Of a stretch of DNA of 9,843 nt, positions 1 through 5,736 are shown in pieces; positions within the stretch are counted from its first letter, which is position 1; every line of letters starts with the position of its first letter. A program made the position numbers and the translations under genes. Origin of the DNA: Cyclobacteriaceae bacterium (GTDB taxonomy: Bacteria > Bacteroidota > Bacteroidia > Cytophagales > Cyclobacteriaceae); NCBI GenBank assembly GCA_025363495.1, contig JANYDR010000408.1, positions 1 to 9,843 on the forward strand, read 5' to 3'. Below the pieces are notes generated by a model. It made no database searches. It was given only the letters and a program-made list of their open reading frames with translations, and was not told the DNA's origin.

Positions 1-308
1 AAGTTGTTGTTGATTCTCCAACGGATATTTTTGACCGTATTCCCTATGATATATTTGTCTTCTTCCAGAAGATCAACATAGTTGCCTGTAACGGTTTTGG
101 TTAATTCCAACTCTTGGCCCGTTAAAAATTCATAGATGAAGCCAATTTTCCGGGCATACCTCCCTGATGGCGATGCCTCAATAAAAGTCACAATATCAAC
201 AACCGGTATTTTTTGAAATACAATTTTTAAAAAATCGAGATTCAAATGATCATATTTCAAGGAAAACTCCAGGTGCAATAAAGGGGTATCATCAGCCAGG
301 GAATATTT
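1..308 (-). pseudogene. Fic-family protein, N-terminal region fragment (truncated at its 5' end and by the window edge)
   Basis: Reading the minus strand from about 308 down to base 1 gives about 102 codons without a stop. Recognisable stretches include LLHLEFSLKYDHLNL, SGRYARKIGFIYEFLTG and TGNYVDLL. These match the conserved region ahead of the catalytic domain in a Fic subfamily, where the usual form is YARRAWFLYEWLTG followed by GNYVD. Fic proteins generally transfer AMP or related groups to target proteins. The diagnostic HPFxxGNGR loop would lie beyond the left edge, so activity cannot be judged. An in-frame stop (TAA, 314-312) lies just upstream and no ATG, GTG or TTG occurs between it and the homologous region, so the normal first 50 or so residues appear to be missing. 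Homology ends where the sigma-factor remnant on the other strand begins. The family call comes from remembered motifs and is moderately secure. Confidence 0.6.
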
Positions 309-312
309 TATT
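300..312. other. Junction between two truncated genes on opposite strands
   Basis: Fic-like coding sequence (minus) runs up to about 308-311 and sigma-factor coding sequence (plus) starts at about 303-309, so the two homologies abut or overlap by a few bases. Neither gene has its proper 5' part and there is no intergenic spacer. This is what a deletion or inversion breakpoint, or a chimeric assembly join, would look like. No insertion sequence or long repeat is visible at the point itself. Confidence 0.6.
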
Positions 313-719
313 TACAGCAGGCTTCCCGCGGTGAAAAAGTTTCTTCGTATCATTTCGAAGCTGCTATCGCCCACGAGCACTGCATTGCAAAAAGTTATAC
401 GGATACAGATTGGAAAAAAATTCTTCAGCTATATGATTGGCTGCTTGAAATGAAGCCAGAGGCATTGATTGCCTTGAATCGATTGATAGTGTACGCAGAA
501 GTAAATGGCCCTGCCGCAGCATTAAAAGAAATTCAGCGAATACCGGATAAAGACCTTCTTAAAAATTACTACGTCTTCCCCGCGGCATTAGGAGAATGGA
601 ATTCACAACTGGGAAAGCTATCGGAAGCCAAAGAATATTTTGAAAGAGCTATCCAGCTTACACACTCACCTGCTGAAAAAAAGTTGCTTCAAGGTAAGAT
701 TGACAGGCTAAAGTTATAA
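306..719 (+). pseudogene. C-terminal remnant of an ECF42-type RNA polymerase sigma factor (DUF6596/TPR-like extension)
   Basis: The plus frame is open from 282 to the TAA at 717-719, and family-like sequence starts near 306 (YLQQASRGE). It continues through EAAIAHEHCIAKSYTDTDW, KILQLYDWLLEMKPEALIAL and the closing LSEAKEYFERAIQL. This is the helical, TPR-like C-terminal extension typical of ECF42 sigma factors, where the usual forms are LQAAIAAEHA, TDW..I..LYD.L and ALNRAVA.AE.. G. A full protein is about 400 residues; here about 137 remain. The sigma2 and sigma4 promoter-binding domains are absent, so this piece cannot act as a sigma factor. The ATG at 450 is internal to the conserved domain and is not a genuine start. 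The reading frame itself is undamaged, so truncation is either recent or an assembly artefact. It converges on the deacylase gene, with repeat DNA between. Confidence 0.75.
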
Positions 720-747
720 GTTCTAGGTTCTAGGTACTGGGTTCTAG
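720..747. repeat. Tandem heptamer repeat, GTTCTAG type, four units
   Basis: Directly after the sigma remnant's stop codon, four consecutive 7-bp units occur at 720, 727, 734 and 741. Three are exactly GTTCTAG and the third is GTACTGG. A partial GTG follows. The tract lies in the 92-bp space between the convergent sigma remnant and deacylase gene. It has no coding potential and no T-tract that would suggest an intrinsic terminator. Confidence 0.8.
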
Positions 748-780
748 GTGCTTCCAATTTATAATATACTGCGAACCACC

Positions 781-815
781 GATAACTGATTACAGATAAC
801 GGACCACCGAATTAC
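781..815. repeat. Tandem heptamer repeat, GATNACN type, five degenerate units
   Basis: Units of 7 bp start at 781, 788, 795, 802 and 809, all beginning GA. Examples are GATAACT, GATTACA and GATAACG. A near-direct repeat ACCACCGATAACTGA (775-789) and ACCACCGAATTACTGA (803-818) is part of the same structure. The deacylase stop codon (812-814, minus strand) lies inside the last unit, so the repeat overlaps the 3' end of that gene. The heptamer word differs from the neighbouring tract at 720-747, but the period is the same. Confidence 0.65.
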
Positions 816-2419
816 TGACCACTCCCAACCCAACCCAGTCCCCTCAACACCTCCCCACTCCTCACCCCCGTATGCTTACCATTCTCCACCACCACCTGAC
901 CATTAACAATTACATATTGAAACCCGCTTGAATAAGCATGGGGTTTTACAAACGTGGCCTGATCACCAACTTTTGATTCATCAAAGATCACAACATCGGC
1001 AGCAAGTCCTTCGCGAAGCAAGCCGCGGTCACGAAGTTGAAATTTTTGTGCCGGCAGTGAGGTCATGCGACGAACCGCCTCTTCAAGCGGAATCACTTTC
1101 ATAACACGAACATACTGACCTAACACTCTTGCATTTGTTCCGTACGCGCGCGGGTGAGGCATTCCCGATCCATAACGGGCAATTCCTGCATCAGACGCAA
1201 ACATATTGAATGGATACTGCATAATTCTTTTAAGATCATCTTCATTCATACTGAAATAAATCATAGCAGCACTTCCATTCTCCACCATCTCAAGCACAGT
1301 TTCCGCCTCTTCTGTTAGAATCGGCTTCCTCTTTTTGAGCAGATTCACTTCAGCTATATTTTTTCCATTGTATGTAGTGTCAGCGGCGTAGTACGCAACT
1401 ATCGCAAAACTATAACTCGTGATTCTTTTCTTTTTAAGATTTTCCAAGACTTCAAGCTTGATCTTAGCACGCACTGTCGGATTTTTTAACCGGATCTTTA
1501 ACGAATCCATTCCGCCCGAAAGCGCCCATGTGGGAATTTGTGTATTTAATGTCGTACTGCTTGCAACGTATGGGTATTGGTCCATAGTAACATCAATTCC
1601 TTCCTGTCGGGCTTTTTCTACCTGCGCCACAGTTCCAAGTGATTTTCCCCAGTTGGGTTTGTACGTGACTTTGAAATGTGAAATCTCTACTGGAATATTC
1701 GCCTGACGGCCAATGTTGATTGCTTCTTCAATAGCCTCTGTCACAAAATCACCCTCATCGCGGATATGGGAAGCATACACTCCATTATATTGAGAAGCTG
1801 CTTTCGCAAGGCCTACAACTTCCGGAGTTTTCGAATACGTTCCGGGAACATAAATAAGACCCGTCGACAATCCCACCGCGCCGGCTTTCATTGCCTTCGC
1901 CACCAATTCCTCCATCTTACGTTGTTCATCGGCTGAAGGATCGCGCTGACCACCACCCATTACTTGCAACCGAACAGTATTGTGTCCGATGAGTGTAGCA
2001 ACGTTGATAGAAGTCTTAACACTATCAAGTTGTTTAAAATACCGGGCAACATCCGGATTCGACCCACCACAATTTCCGGTGACCACAGAGGTGACTCCAT
2101 CCATAATAAAATTTCCAGCGGTAGGCACTTTGAGATCATTGCCCTCAATATGAGTGTGTACATCAATAAATCCGGGAGCAACGATCAAACCCTTGGCATC
2201 AATTGTCTTTTTAGCGGTCCAACTTTTACTCTTTCCTATTTTTACAATCTTCCCATCTTTAACGGCAACATCACCATAGAACCATGAATTTCCCGAGCCG
2301 TCGACAATTTTTCCATTTTGAATAAGCAGATCAAATTGCTGAGCATAAAGTGGAGTTATTATGAATAAGAATATTCCAGCCGGGAGAAGTAGCGTTCGTT
2401 TCATAGTTCTAATTTTCAT
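812..2419 (-). CDS. Exported N-acyl-D-amino-acid deacylase (amidohydrolase family)
   Basis: The 535-residue protein has a Sec signal peptide: basic start, hydrophobic stretch at about 9-24, likely cleavage after LYA at 26. It would therefore act in the periplasm. The amidohydrolase fold follows the D-aminoacylase pattern: GFIDVHTH with His88 and His90 as metal ligands, the GNCGGS loop with the family-typical metal-binding Cys117, SHIRDEGD (His218), EISHFK (His248) and FASDAG (Asp410). PHPRAYG and a C-terminal beta-domain ending near VIVNGQVVVENGKHTG follow. The family hydrolyses N-acylated D-amino acids or D-residue peptides to free D-amino acids; the exact substrate cannot be told. Length is slightly over the usual 480-500, mostly from the signal peptide. 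Met6 is an alternative start and would still leave a signal peptide. It is divergent from the helicase gene, with 59 bp between starts. The last residues (GWVGSGQ) are encoded in low-complexity DNA running into the heptamer repeat. Confidence 0.9.
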   Translation of the reverse strand: MKIRTMKRTLLLPAGIFLFIITPLYAQQFDLLIQNGKIVDGSGNSWFYGDVAVKDGKIVKIGKSKSWTAKKTIDAKGLIVAPGFIDVHTHIEGNDLKVPTAGNFIMDGVTSVVTGNCGGSNPDVARYFKQLDSVKTSINVATLIGHNTVRLQVMGGGQRDPSADEQRKMEELVAKAMKAGAVGLSTGLIYVPGTYSKTPEVVGLAKAASQYNGVYASHIRDEGDFVTEAIEEAINIGRQANIPVEISHFKVTYKPNWGKSLGTVAQVEKARQEGIDVTMDQYPYVASSTTLNTQIPTWALSGGMDSLKIRLKNPTVRAKIKLEVLENLKKKRITSYSFAIVAYYAADTTYNGKNIAEVNLLKKRKPILTEEAETVLEMVENGSAAMIYFSMNEDDLKRIMQYPFNMFASDAGIARYGSGMPHPRAYGTNARVLGQYVRVMKVIPLEEAVRRMTSLPAQKFQLRDRGLLREGLAADVVIFDESKVGDQATFVKPHAYSSGFQYVIVNGQVVVENGKHTGVRSGEVLRGLGWVGSGQ

Positions 2420-2462
2420 GAAAATACTTAAAAATAAAAAAATATCTGCGCGATGAGCTCAT

Positions 2463-2470
2463 TACTTTTG
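2463..2470 (+). promoter_or_regulatory. Candidate Bacteroidota -7 promoter element (TAnnTTTG) for the SF1 helicase gene
   Basis: TACTTTTG matches the Bacteroidota consensus TAnnTTTG exactly and ends 8 bases before the ATG at 2479. A clear -33 TTTG is not visible at the expected distance. If used, transcription would start within a few bases of the start codon, giving a very short or absent leader. No Shine-Dalgarno site is present, which fits. Confidence 0.4.
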
Positions 2471-2478
2471 CAGGATTC

Positions 2479-4401
2479 ATGAATTCAATCCAACAACTCC
2501 AGGAGACACTTGAGCTAATCCAACTGGAGCGTCAGGCCGATCTCGAACAATACCGGCAAAAAGTTTTACTTCGATCGTTAAGTCAAAGGACTAAAGAAGG
2601 AGTTACATGGTATCCCGTGCGACTTAAACGCGATTATATCGGCACGGGAGAACGCATCATACTGGAACTGGACCGCACCAATAATCTTGACCAGCCTCAT
2701 AGCTTTCAGAGCGGCAAACTTGTCAGCGTCTTTAGCAATGCTTCCGGCAAACCGGAGAAAGAGCACATGAATGGCGTTGTTAATTATGTAAGTGATAATA
2801 CCCTCGTTCTTACAATCAATGGAGATGAGCTCCCTTCATGGGTGGACGATGGCATGCTGGGTGTAGACGTCATGTTTGATGAGATGACGTATAAAGAAAT
2901 GGAGTACGCGATGCGGGCGGTGATGAAGGCGGAGGGGACGAGGGTTGCGGAGTTGAGGGAGATTTTATTAGGAGATACCAGTTACCGGTTACCGATCACC
3001 GGTGACCTGCAACCGGTAACTGGTAACATATTAAATGAGAGTCAGAAAAGGGCGTTACAAATAATACAAGCAACTCCGGATGTCGCGTTCATCCACGGTC
3101 CGCCAGGAACGGGAAAGACGACAACATTGGCGCAGGCAATTTTTCAAACGGTTAAATCAGAACAGCAGGTACTAGTATGCACGCCAAGTAATGCGGCCAT
3201 TGATTTAGTGGTGGAGAAGTTAAGCGAGCTTGGATTGAATGTTATTCGTATCGGTCATCCGGCCCGCGTTACCGAACAAACATTAAGTAAAACAATGGAC
3301 GCCCGCATTGCAGCACATTCAAATTATTCCGAACTGCGGGCACTTAGAAAGAAGCTGGAACAACTGCGGGGTGCTGCCTCCAAGTATAAGCGAAACTTTG
3401 GACATCATGAACGTGAAGAGCGGCGGATGATGAAGGAAGAAGTGAAACTATTAAAGGCTGATGCCGATATGCTGGAGTTTTACATCATCAATGACTTGCT
3501 CAATAAGGCAGATGTTATTTGCAGCACGCTAGTTGGTTCTTCCCATCCTACGTTGAAAGGAAGAAAATTCAAAACCGTTTTTATCGATGAAGCCGCACAG
3601 GCCCTTGAACCAGCTTGCTGGATACCAATATTAAAATCGCAACGAGTGATTCTTGCGGGCGATCATTGTCAGCTGCCTCCTACCATTAAGTCAAACGACG
3701 CGGCTAAGAAAGGTCTGGCTAAAACACTTTTTGAAAAGGGAATTCAGAAACATCCGGAAAGGTCCACCATGCTGCGGGTACAATACCGGATGCATCAGCA
3801 CATCATGGAGTTTTCATCGCATTACTTTTATAATGATGAGCTGATCGCACATGATTCTGTAAAAAATGAATTACTGCGGAGTCATCAGCAGCCGGTTGAA
3901 TTTATCGATACTGCGGGTTGTGGCTATGCCGAGTCCCAGGATCCGGAGACCTTAAGTCGTTTCAACGCAGAAGAAGCGCAGCTTTTAATACGTATTACGG
4001 AAAAATTAGTGGAAGATATTGGTTTTGAAGAATGGATCGAGCAAAATATCACGATGGGAATTATCACTCCCTATCGTGCGCAGGTTGATCTTTTACATAA
4101 GCTCGCTGAGGCCTCGGCAATTCTTGAACCCCTTCACAAATTAGTTACCATCAACACCGTCGATGCATTCCAGGGCCAGGAGCGCGATGTTATTGTCATC
4201 AGTTTTGTGAGAAGTAATGACAAAGGAGAAGTTGGATTTCTCAGTGACATTCGTCGGACCAATGTGGCAATGACACGTGCAAAGAAAAAACTCATTATGA
4301 TTGGAGACAGTGCTACGTTGGGTTCGCATCCGTTTTATGTAGAGTTATTGGATTTTGTACAGAAGGGGGAGTTTTATAAGAGTGCATTTGAGATAGACTA
4401 A
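2479..4401 (+). CDS. UPF1/IGHMBP2-like superfamily 1 DNA/RNA helicase (AAA_11/AAA_12)
   Basis: The 640-residue protein carries the complete SF1B helicase motif set: Walker A GPPGTGKT (207-214), motif II DEAA (370-373), motif III GDHCQLPP (394-401), motif IV QYRM (435-438), motif V VDAFQGQERD (561-570) and motif VI NVAMTRAK (595-602). The N-terminal 165 residues resemble the beta-barrel region of IGHMBP2-type helicases, and a charged helical segment (about 285-335) sits between motifs Ia and II. Such enzymes unwind nucleic acid with ATP; bacterial members are widespread but poorly characterised, and the cellular role is not predictable here. The odd point is the linker at about residues 167-182, just before the first RecA-like domain: it is encoded by a 50-bp heptamer-period palindrome (separate entry). 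All motifs are intact, so the protein is probably functional. The glycosylase gene follows 109 bp downstream on the same strand. Confidence 0.9.
   Translation: MNSIQQLQETLELIQLERQADLEQYRQKVLLRSLSQRTKEGVTWYPVRLKRDYIGTGERIILELDRTNNLDQPHSFQSGKLVSVFSNASGKPEKEHMNGVVNYVSDNTLVLTINGDELPSWVDDGMLGVDVMFDEMTYKEMEYAMRAVMKAEGTRVAELREILLGDTSYRLPITGDLQPVTGNILNESQKRALQIIQATPDVAFIHGPPGTGKTTTLAQAIFQTVKSEQQVLVCTPSNAAIDLVVEKLSELGLNVIRIGHPARVTEQTLSKTMDARIAAHSNYSELRALRKKLEQLRGAASKYKRNFGHHEREERRMMKEEVKLLKADADMLEFYIINDLLNKADVICSTLVGSSHPTLKGRKFKTVFIDEAAQALEPACWIPILKSQRVILAGDHCQLPPTIKSNDAAKKGLAKTLFEKGIQKHPERSTMLRVQYRMHQHIMEFSSHYFYNDELIAHDSVKNELLRSHQQPVEFIDTAGCGYAESQDPETLSRFNAEEAQLLIRITEKLVEDIGFEEWIEQNITMGIITPYRAQVDLLHKLAEASAILEPLHKLVTINTVDAFQGQERDVIVISFVRSNDKGEVGFLSDIRRTNVAMTRAKKKLIMIGDSATLGSHPFYVELLDFVQKGEFYKSAFEID
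2976..3025. repeat. In-frame palindromic heptamer repeat (ACCGGTN type) inside the helicase gene
   Basis: Seven 7-bp units begin at 2977, 2984, 2991, 2998, 3005, 3012 and 3019. Each starts with AC and the commonest form is ACCGGTN. The block is also a near-perfect palindrome: the outer 15 bp (2976-2990 with 3011-3025) pair without mismatch, and 22 of 25 pairs match over the full 50 bp. ACCGGT is itself self-complementary, which partly explains this. However, the outermost unit ACCAGTT and its partner carry matching changes (A at 2980, T at 3021) that preserve pairing. In the helicase frame it encodes residues of the form T....P[IV], repeated with a 7-residue (21-nt) period, in a linker ahead of Walker A. 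Confidence 0.85.
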
Positions 4402-4476
4402 GGAGCCGAAAGTGGAAAGCCGAAAGTGGAAAGCTTGAGCGCACTGGCCTTACGCTTTCAGCTTTGAGCTTTAGGC
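4401..4476. repeat. Inverted heptamer repeat, GAAAGNN / GCTTTNN type
   Basis: Starting at the stop codon of the helicase, four 7-bp units GAAAGTG or GAAAGCN start at 4408, 4415, 4422 and 4429; equivalently the 14-mer AGCCGAAAGTGGAA is duplicated at 4404-4417 and 4418-4431. After an 18-bp spacer, three units of the complementary word follow (GCTTTCA, GCTTTGA, GCTTTAG at 4454, 4461 and 4468). The two arms can form an imperfect stem-loop. It fills most of the space between helicase and glycosylase genes and could affect transcript ends, but it lacks a T-run and is not a canonical intrinsic terminator. Confidence 0.75.
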
Positions 4477-4510
4477 ATGTGTTAAGTATTGGGTATGGAG
4501 GTTCCCGTTT

Positions 4511-5182
4511 ATGATCAGTAATAACATTCTTGAATTCTATGAGCAACTAAAAATCAAAGGCGCCTTACCAAAAGGTATTGGTGTGATGAATCCATATCTG
4601 GACGAATATACCTTCGGATTGTGTGAGAAGTTCTATAAGAAATACTACAATGATAACAATCAAAGAACTCTGATGCTGGGAATTAATCCCGGCAGGTTTG
4701 GATCGGGATTGACGGGTATTTCATTTACTGATCCGATCAAACTGGAAAAAGTGTGTGGCATCGAAAATACATTGTTAAAAAAACCAGAACTCTCAGCAGA
4801 TTTTATCTACAAAATGATCGATGCTTTCGGTGGTCCTGAAAAATTTTACGCACGATATTTTATTTCAGCTGTTTCTCCGCTGGGATTTACTCAAAAGGAT
4901 AAAAACATAAATTATTATGATGATAAGAAATTAGAAAAAGCTATCGCTCCCTTTGCAATTGATTCGATAAACAAAATAGTAGCGATGGGAATTAATAATG
5001 ACAAGTGTTTTTGTATTGGAGAAGGAGGGAATTTTAAGTTTTTGAAAAAGTTAAATGAGGAGCACAAGTGGTTTAAGAAGGTTGTACCGTTGGCACATCC
5101 AAGGTTTGTGATGCAGTATAGGAGAAAGCGGGTTAGGGAATATGTGGAGGGGTATTTGAAGGCGCTGGGGCCTCATCCCTAG
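4511..5182 (+). CDS. SMUG2-like uracil-DNA glycosylase family protein (DUF4918)
   Basis: The 223-residue protein has the two active-site motifs of the SMUG branch of uracil-DNA glycosylases: LGINPGRFGSGLTGISFTDP (about 56-75) for the base-binding pocket, and HPRFVMQYRRK near 196-206 for the DNA-intercalating loop. SAVSPLGF (about 118-125) forms part of the core. SMUG2 enzymes, known mainly from Bacteroidota, excise uracil and related damaged bases from DNA in the cytoplasm to begin base excision repair. The ATG at 4511 is preceded by GGAGG at 4497-4501 with 9-base spacing, an unusually good Shine-Dalgarno match for this phylum. The last few residues (GPHP) and the stop codon lie inside the left inverted repeat of the DUF559 unit, so the natural C-terminus may have been replaced. 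Family assignment is strong; the exact substrate range is not known. Confidence 0.82.
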   Translation: MISNNILEFYEQLKIKGALPKGIGVMNPYLDEYTFGLCEKFYKKYYNDNNQRTLMLGINPGRFGSGLTGISFTDPIKLEKVCGIENTLLKKPELSADFIYKMIDAFGGPEKFYARYFISAVSPLGFTQKDKNINYYDDKKLEKAIAPFAIDSINKIVAMGINNDKCFCIGEGGNFKFLKKLNEEHKWFKKVVPLAHPRFVMQYRRKRVREYVEGYLKALGPHP

Positions 5183-5216
5183 TCCTTCTCCCCGGGGAAG
5201 GGAATGCAAAAGGGGA
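5171..5216. repeat. Left inverted repeat of the DUF559 unit
   Basis: The tract begins CCTCATCCCTAG and contains CCTTCTCC followed by CCCCGGGG (5190-5197), which can fold into a short hairpin. Its first 21 bases match the reverse complement of the right copy (ending at 5727) at 17 positions, and similarity continues through GGGAA and AAGGGGA with gaps. The TAG at 5180-5182 inside it terminates the glycosylase gene. Confidence 0.65.
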
Positions 5217-5280
5217 AACTAGTCAGGAAAACATAATTGTTGTTTTGCTGATTGCCACGAGGTGATGGATATATTTAAGA

Positions 5281-5667
5281 ATGAATTTACCATCTCATCA
5301 CCAGGCCAGCCCCGGTATCTTTAAAAATGCCAAAGCACTGAGGAAGAGAATGACTCCAGCAGAAACTATTCTTTGGAAATCTTTACGTGACAGAAAATTT
5401 GCTGAGCATAAATTTCGAAGGCAACATCCAATTGCTTTTTATATCGTCGACTTCTATTCCCATCGGTCGAGTCTCGTAATTGAAATTGACGGCGAGATTC
5501 ATAACCATGGAGACAACCCAAGGTATGATGCAGAAAGAACAAAAGTATTAGAATCTTTGGAGCTGAAAGTAATTAGATTCACTAATGATGAAGTTCTGAA
5601 AGATATAAACAAGATGCTGGATAAGATTTACGCACATCTCCATTTGTTTCCCTCACAAAGAAGTTAG
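5281..5667 (+). CDS. DUF559 / Vsr-like endonuclease domain protein
   Basis: The 128-residue protein matches the small DUF559 family, related to the very-short-patch-repair endonuclease fold. ALRKRMTPAETILWKSLR (about 19-36) is the characteristic N-terminal helix. FRRQHPIAFYIVDFY, followed by LVIEIDGEIH, is the PD-(D/E)XK-like core, with Asp57, Glu68 and Asp70 as probable metal ligands and His74 after them. RYDAERTKVLESLELKVIRFTNDEV completes the fold. Members are assumed to be nucleases but few have been studied. The ATG at 5281 gives a normal full-length protein; TATATTTA at 5270-5277 is one base from TAnnTTTG, so a very short leader is possible. The flanking inverted repeats are the point of interest, since the gene and repeats look like one unit. 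It could be a repair or defence nuclease, or the gene that moves the repeats. Confidence 0.85.
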   Translation: MNLPSHHQASPGIFKNAKALRKRMTPAETILWKSLRDRKFAEHKFRRQHPIAFYIVDFYSHRSSLVIEIDGEIHNHGDNPRYDAERTKVLESLELKVIRFTNDEVLKDINKMLDKIYAHLHLFPSQRS

Positions 5668-5670
5668 CAC

Positions 5671-5727
5671 CCCTTCTCCCCTTGTTAGGTTTCCCTTCTC
5701 CTCCCAGGAGAAGGGCCGGGGTTGAGG
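5671..5727. repeat. Right inverted repeat of the DUF559 unit, containing a perfect 10-bp hairpin
   Basis: The tract holds two copies of CCCTTCTCC (5671-5679 and 5693-5701). The second opens a perfect hairpin: CCCTTCTCCT (5693-5702), loop CCC, AGGAGAAGGG (5706-5715). The end GGGGTTGAGG (5718-5727) is the inverted counterpart of the left copy's beginning. It lies between the DUF559 stop (5667) and the hrpB stop (5737-5739). No T-tract follows the stem on either strand, so it is not a standard intrinsic terminator, though the stem could still protect transcript ends of both convergent genes. Confidence 0.7.
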
Positions 5728-5736
5728 TCCAGCCCT

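Larger units (their letters stand above)
5171..5727. mobile_element. Putative nuclease-encoding repeat unit: DUF559 gene between inverted repeats
   Basis: A single small nuclease gene lies between imperfect, hairpin-forming, inverted G+C-rich repeats, and the whole unit exactly fills the gap between the convergent glycosylase and hrpB genes. There is no transposase and no clear target-site duplication. The layout recalls REP elements with their RAYT transposase genes, but mobility is an inference only; a static gene flanked by genome-wide intergenic repeats is the main alternative. Confidence 0.35.

Noticed and set aside
450..719. A separate 89-residue TPR-like protein starting at the ATG at 450
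   Set aside because: The same frame continues upstream with clear sigma-factor C-terminal sequence to about 306, so the ATG is internal to a conserved domain and the piece is part of a truncated gene.
1419..2287. Plus-strand open frames within the deacylase gene (1419-1706 and 1964-2287)
   Set aside because: They are antisense to conserved deacylase coding sequence, and neither shows recognisable protein features.
4404..4476. CRISPR-like array or short-repeat locus
   Set aside because: The units are 7 bp and contiguous, without spacers, and no cas genes are present.
5693..5715. Perfect hairpin as a bidirectional intrinsic terminator between DUF559 and hrpB genes
   Set aside because: The stem is strong, but no T-run follows it on either strand. 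It is better explained as part of the inverted repeat.
5171..5727. Classical insertion sequence with target-site duplication
   Set aside because: The only gene is a DUF559 nuclease, no transposase or recombinase motif is seen, and the bases outside the two arms do not form a convincing direct repeat.
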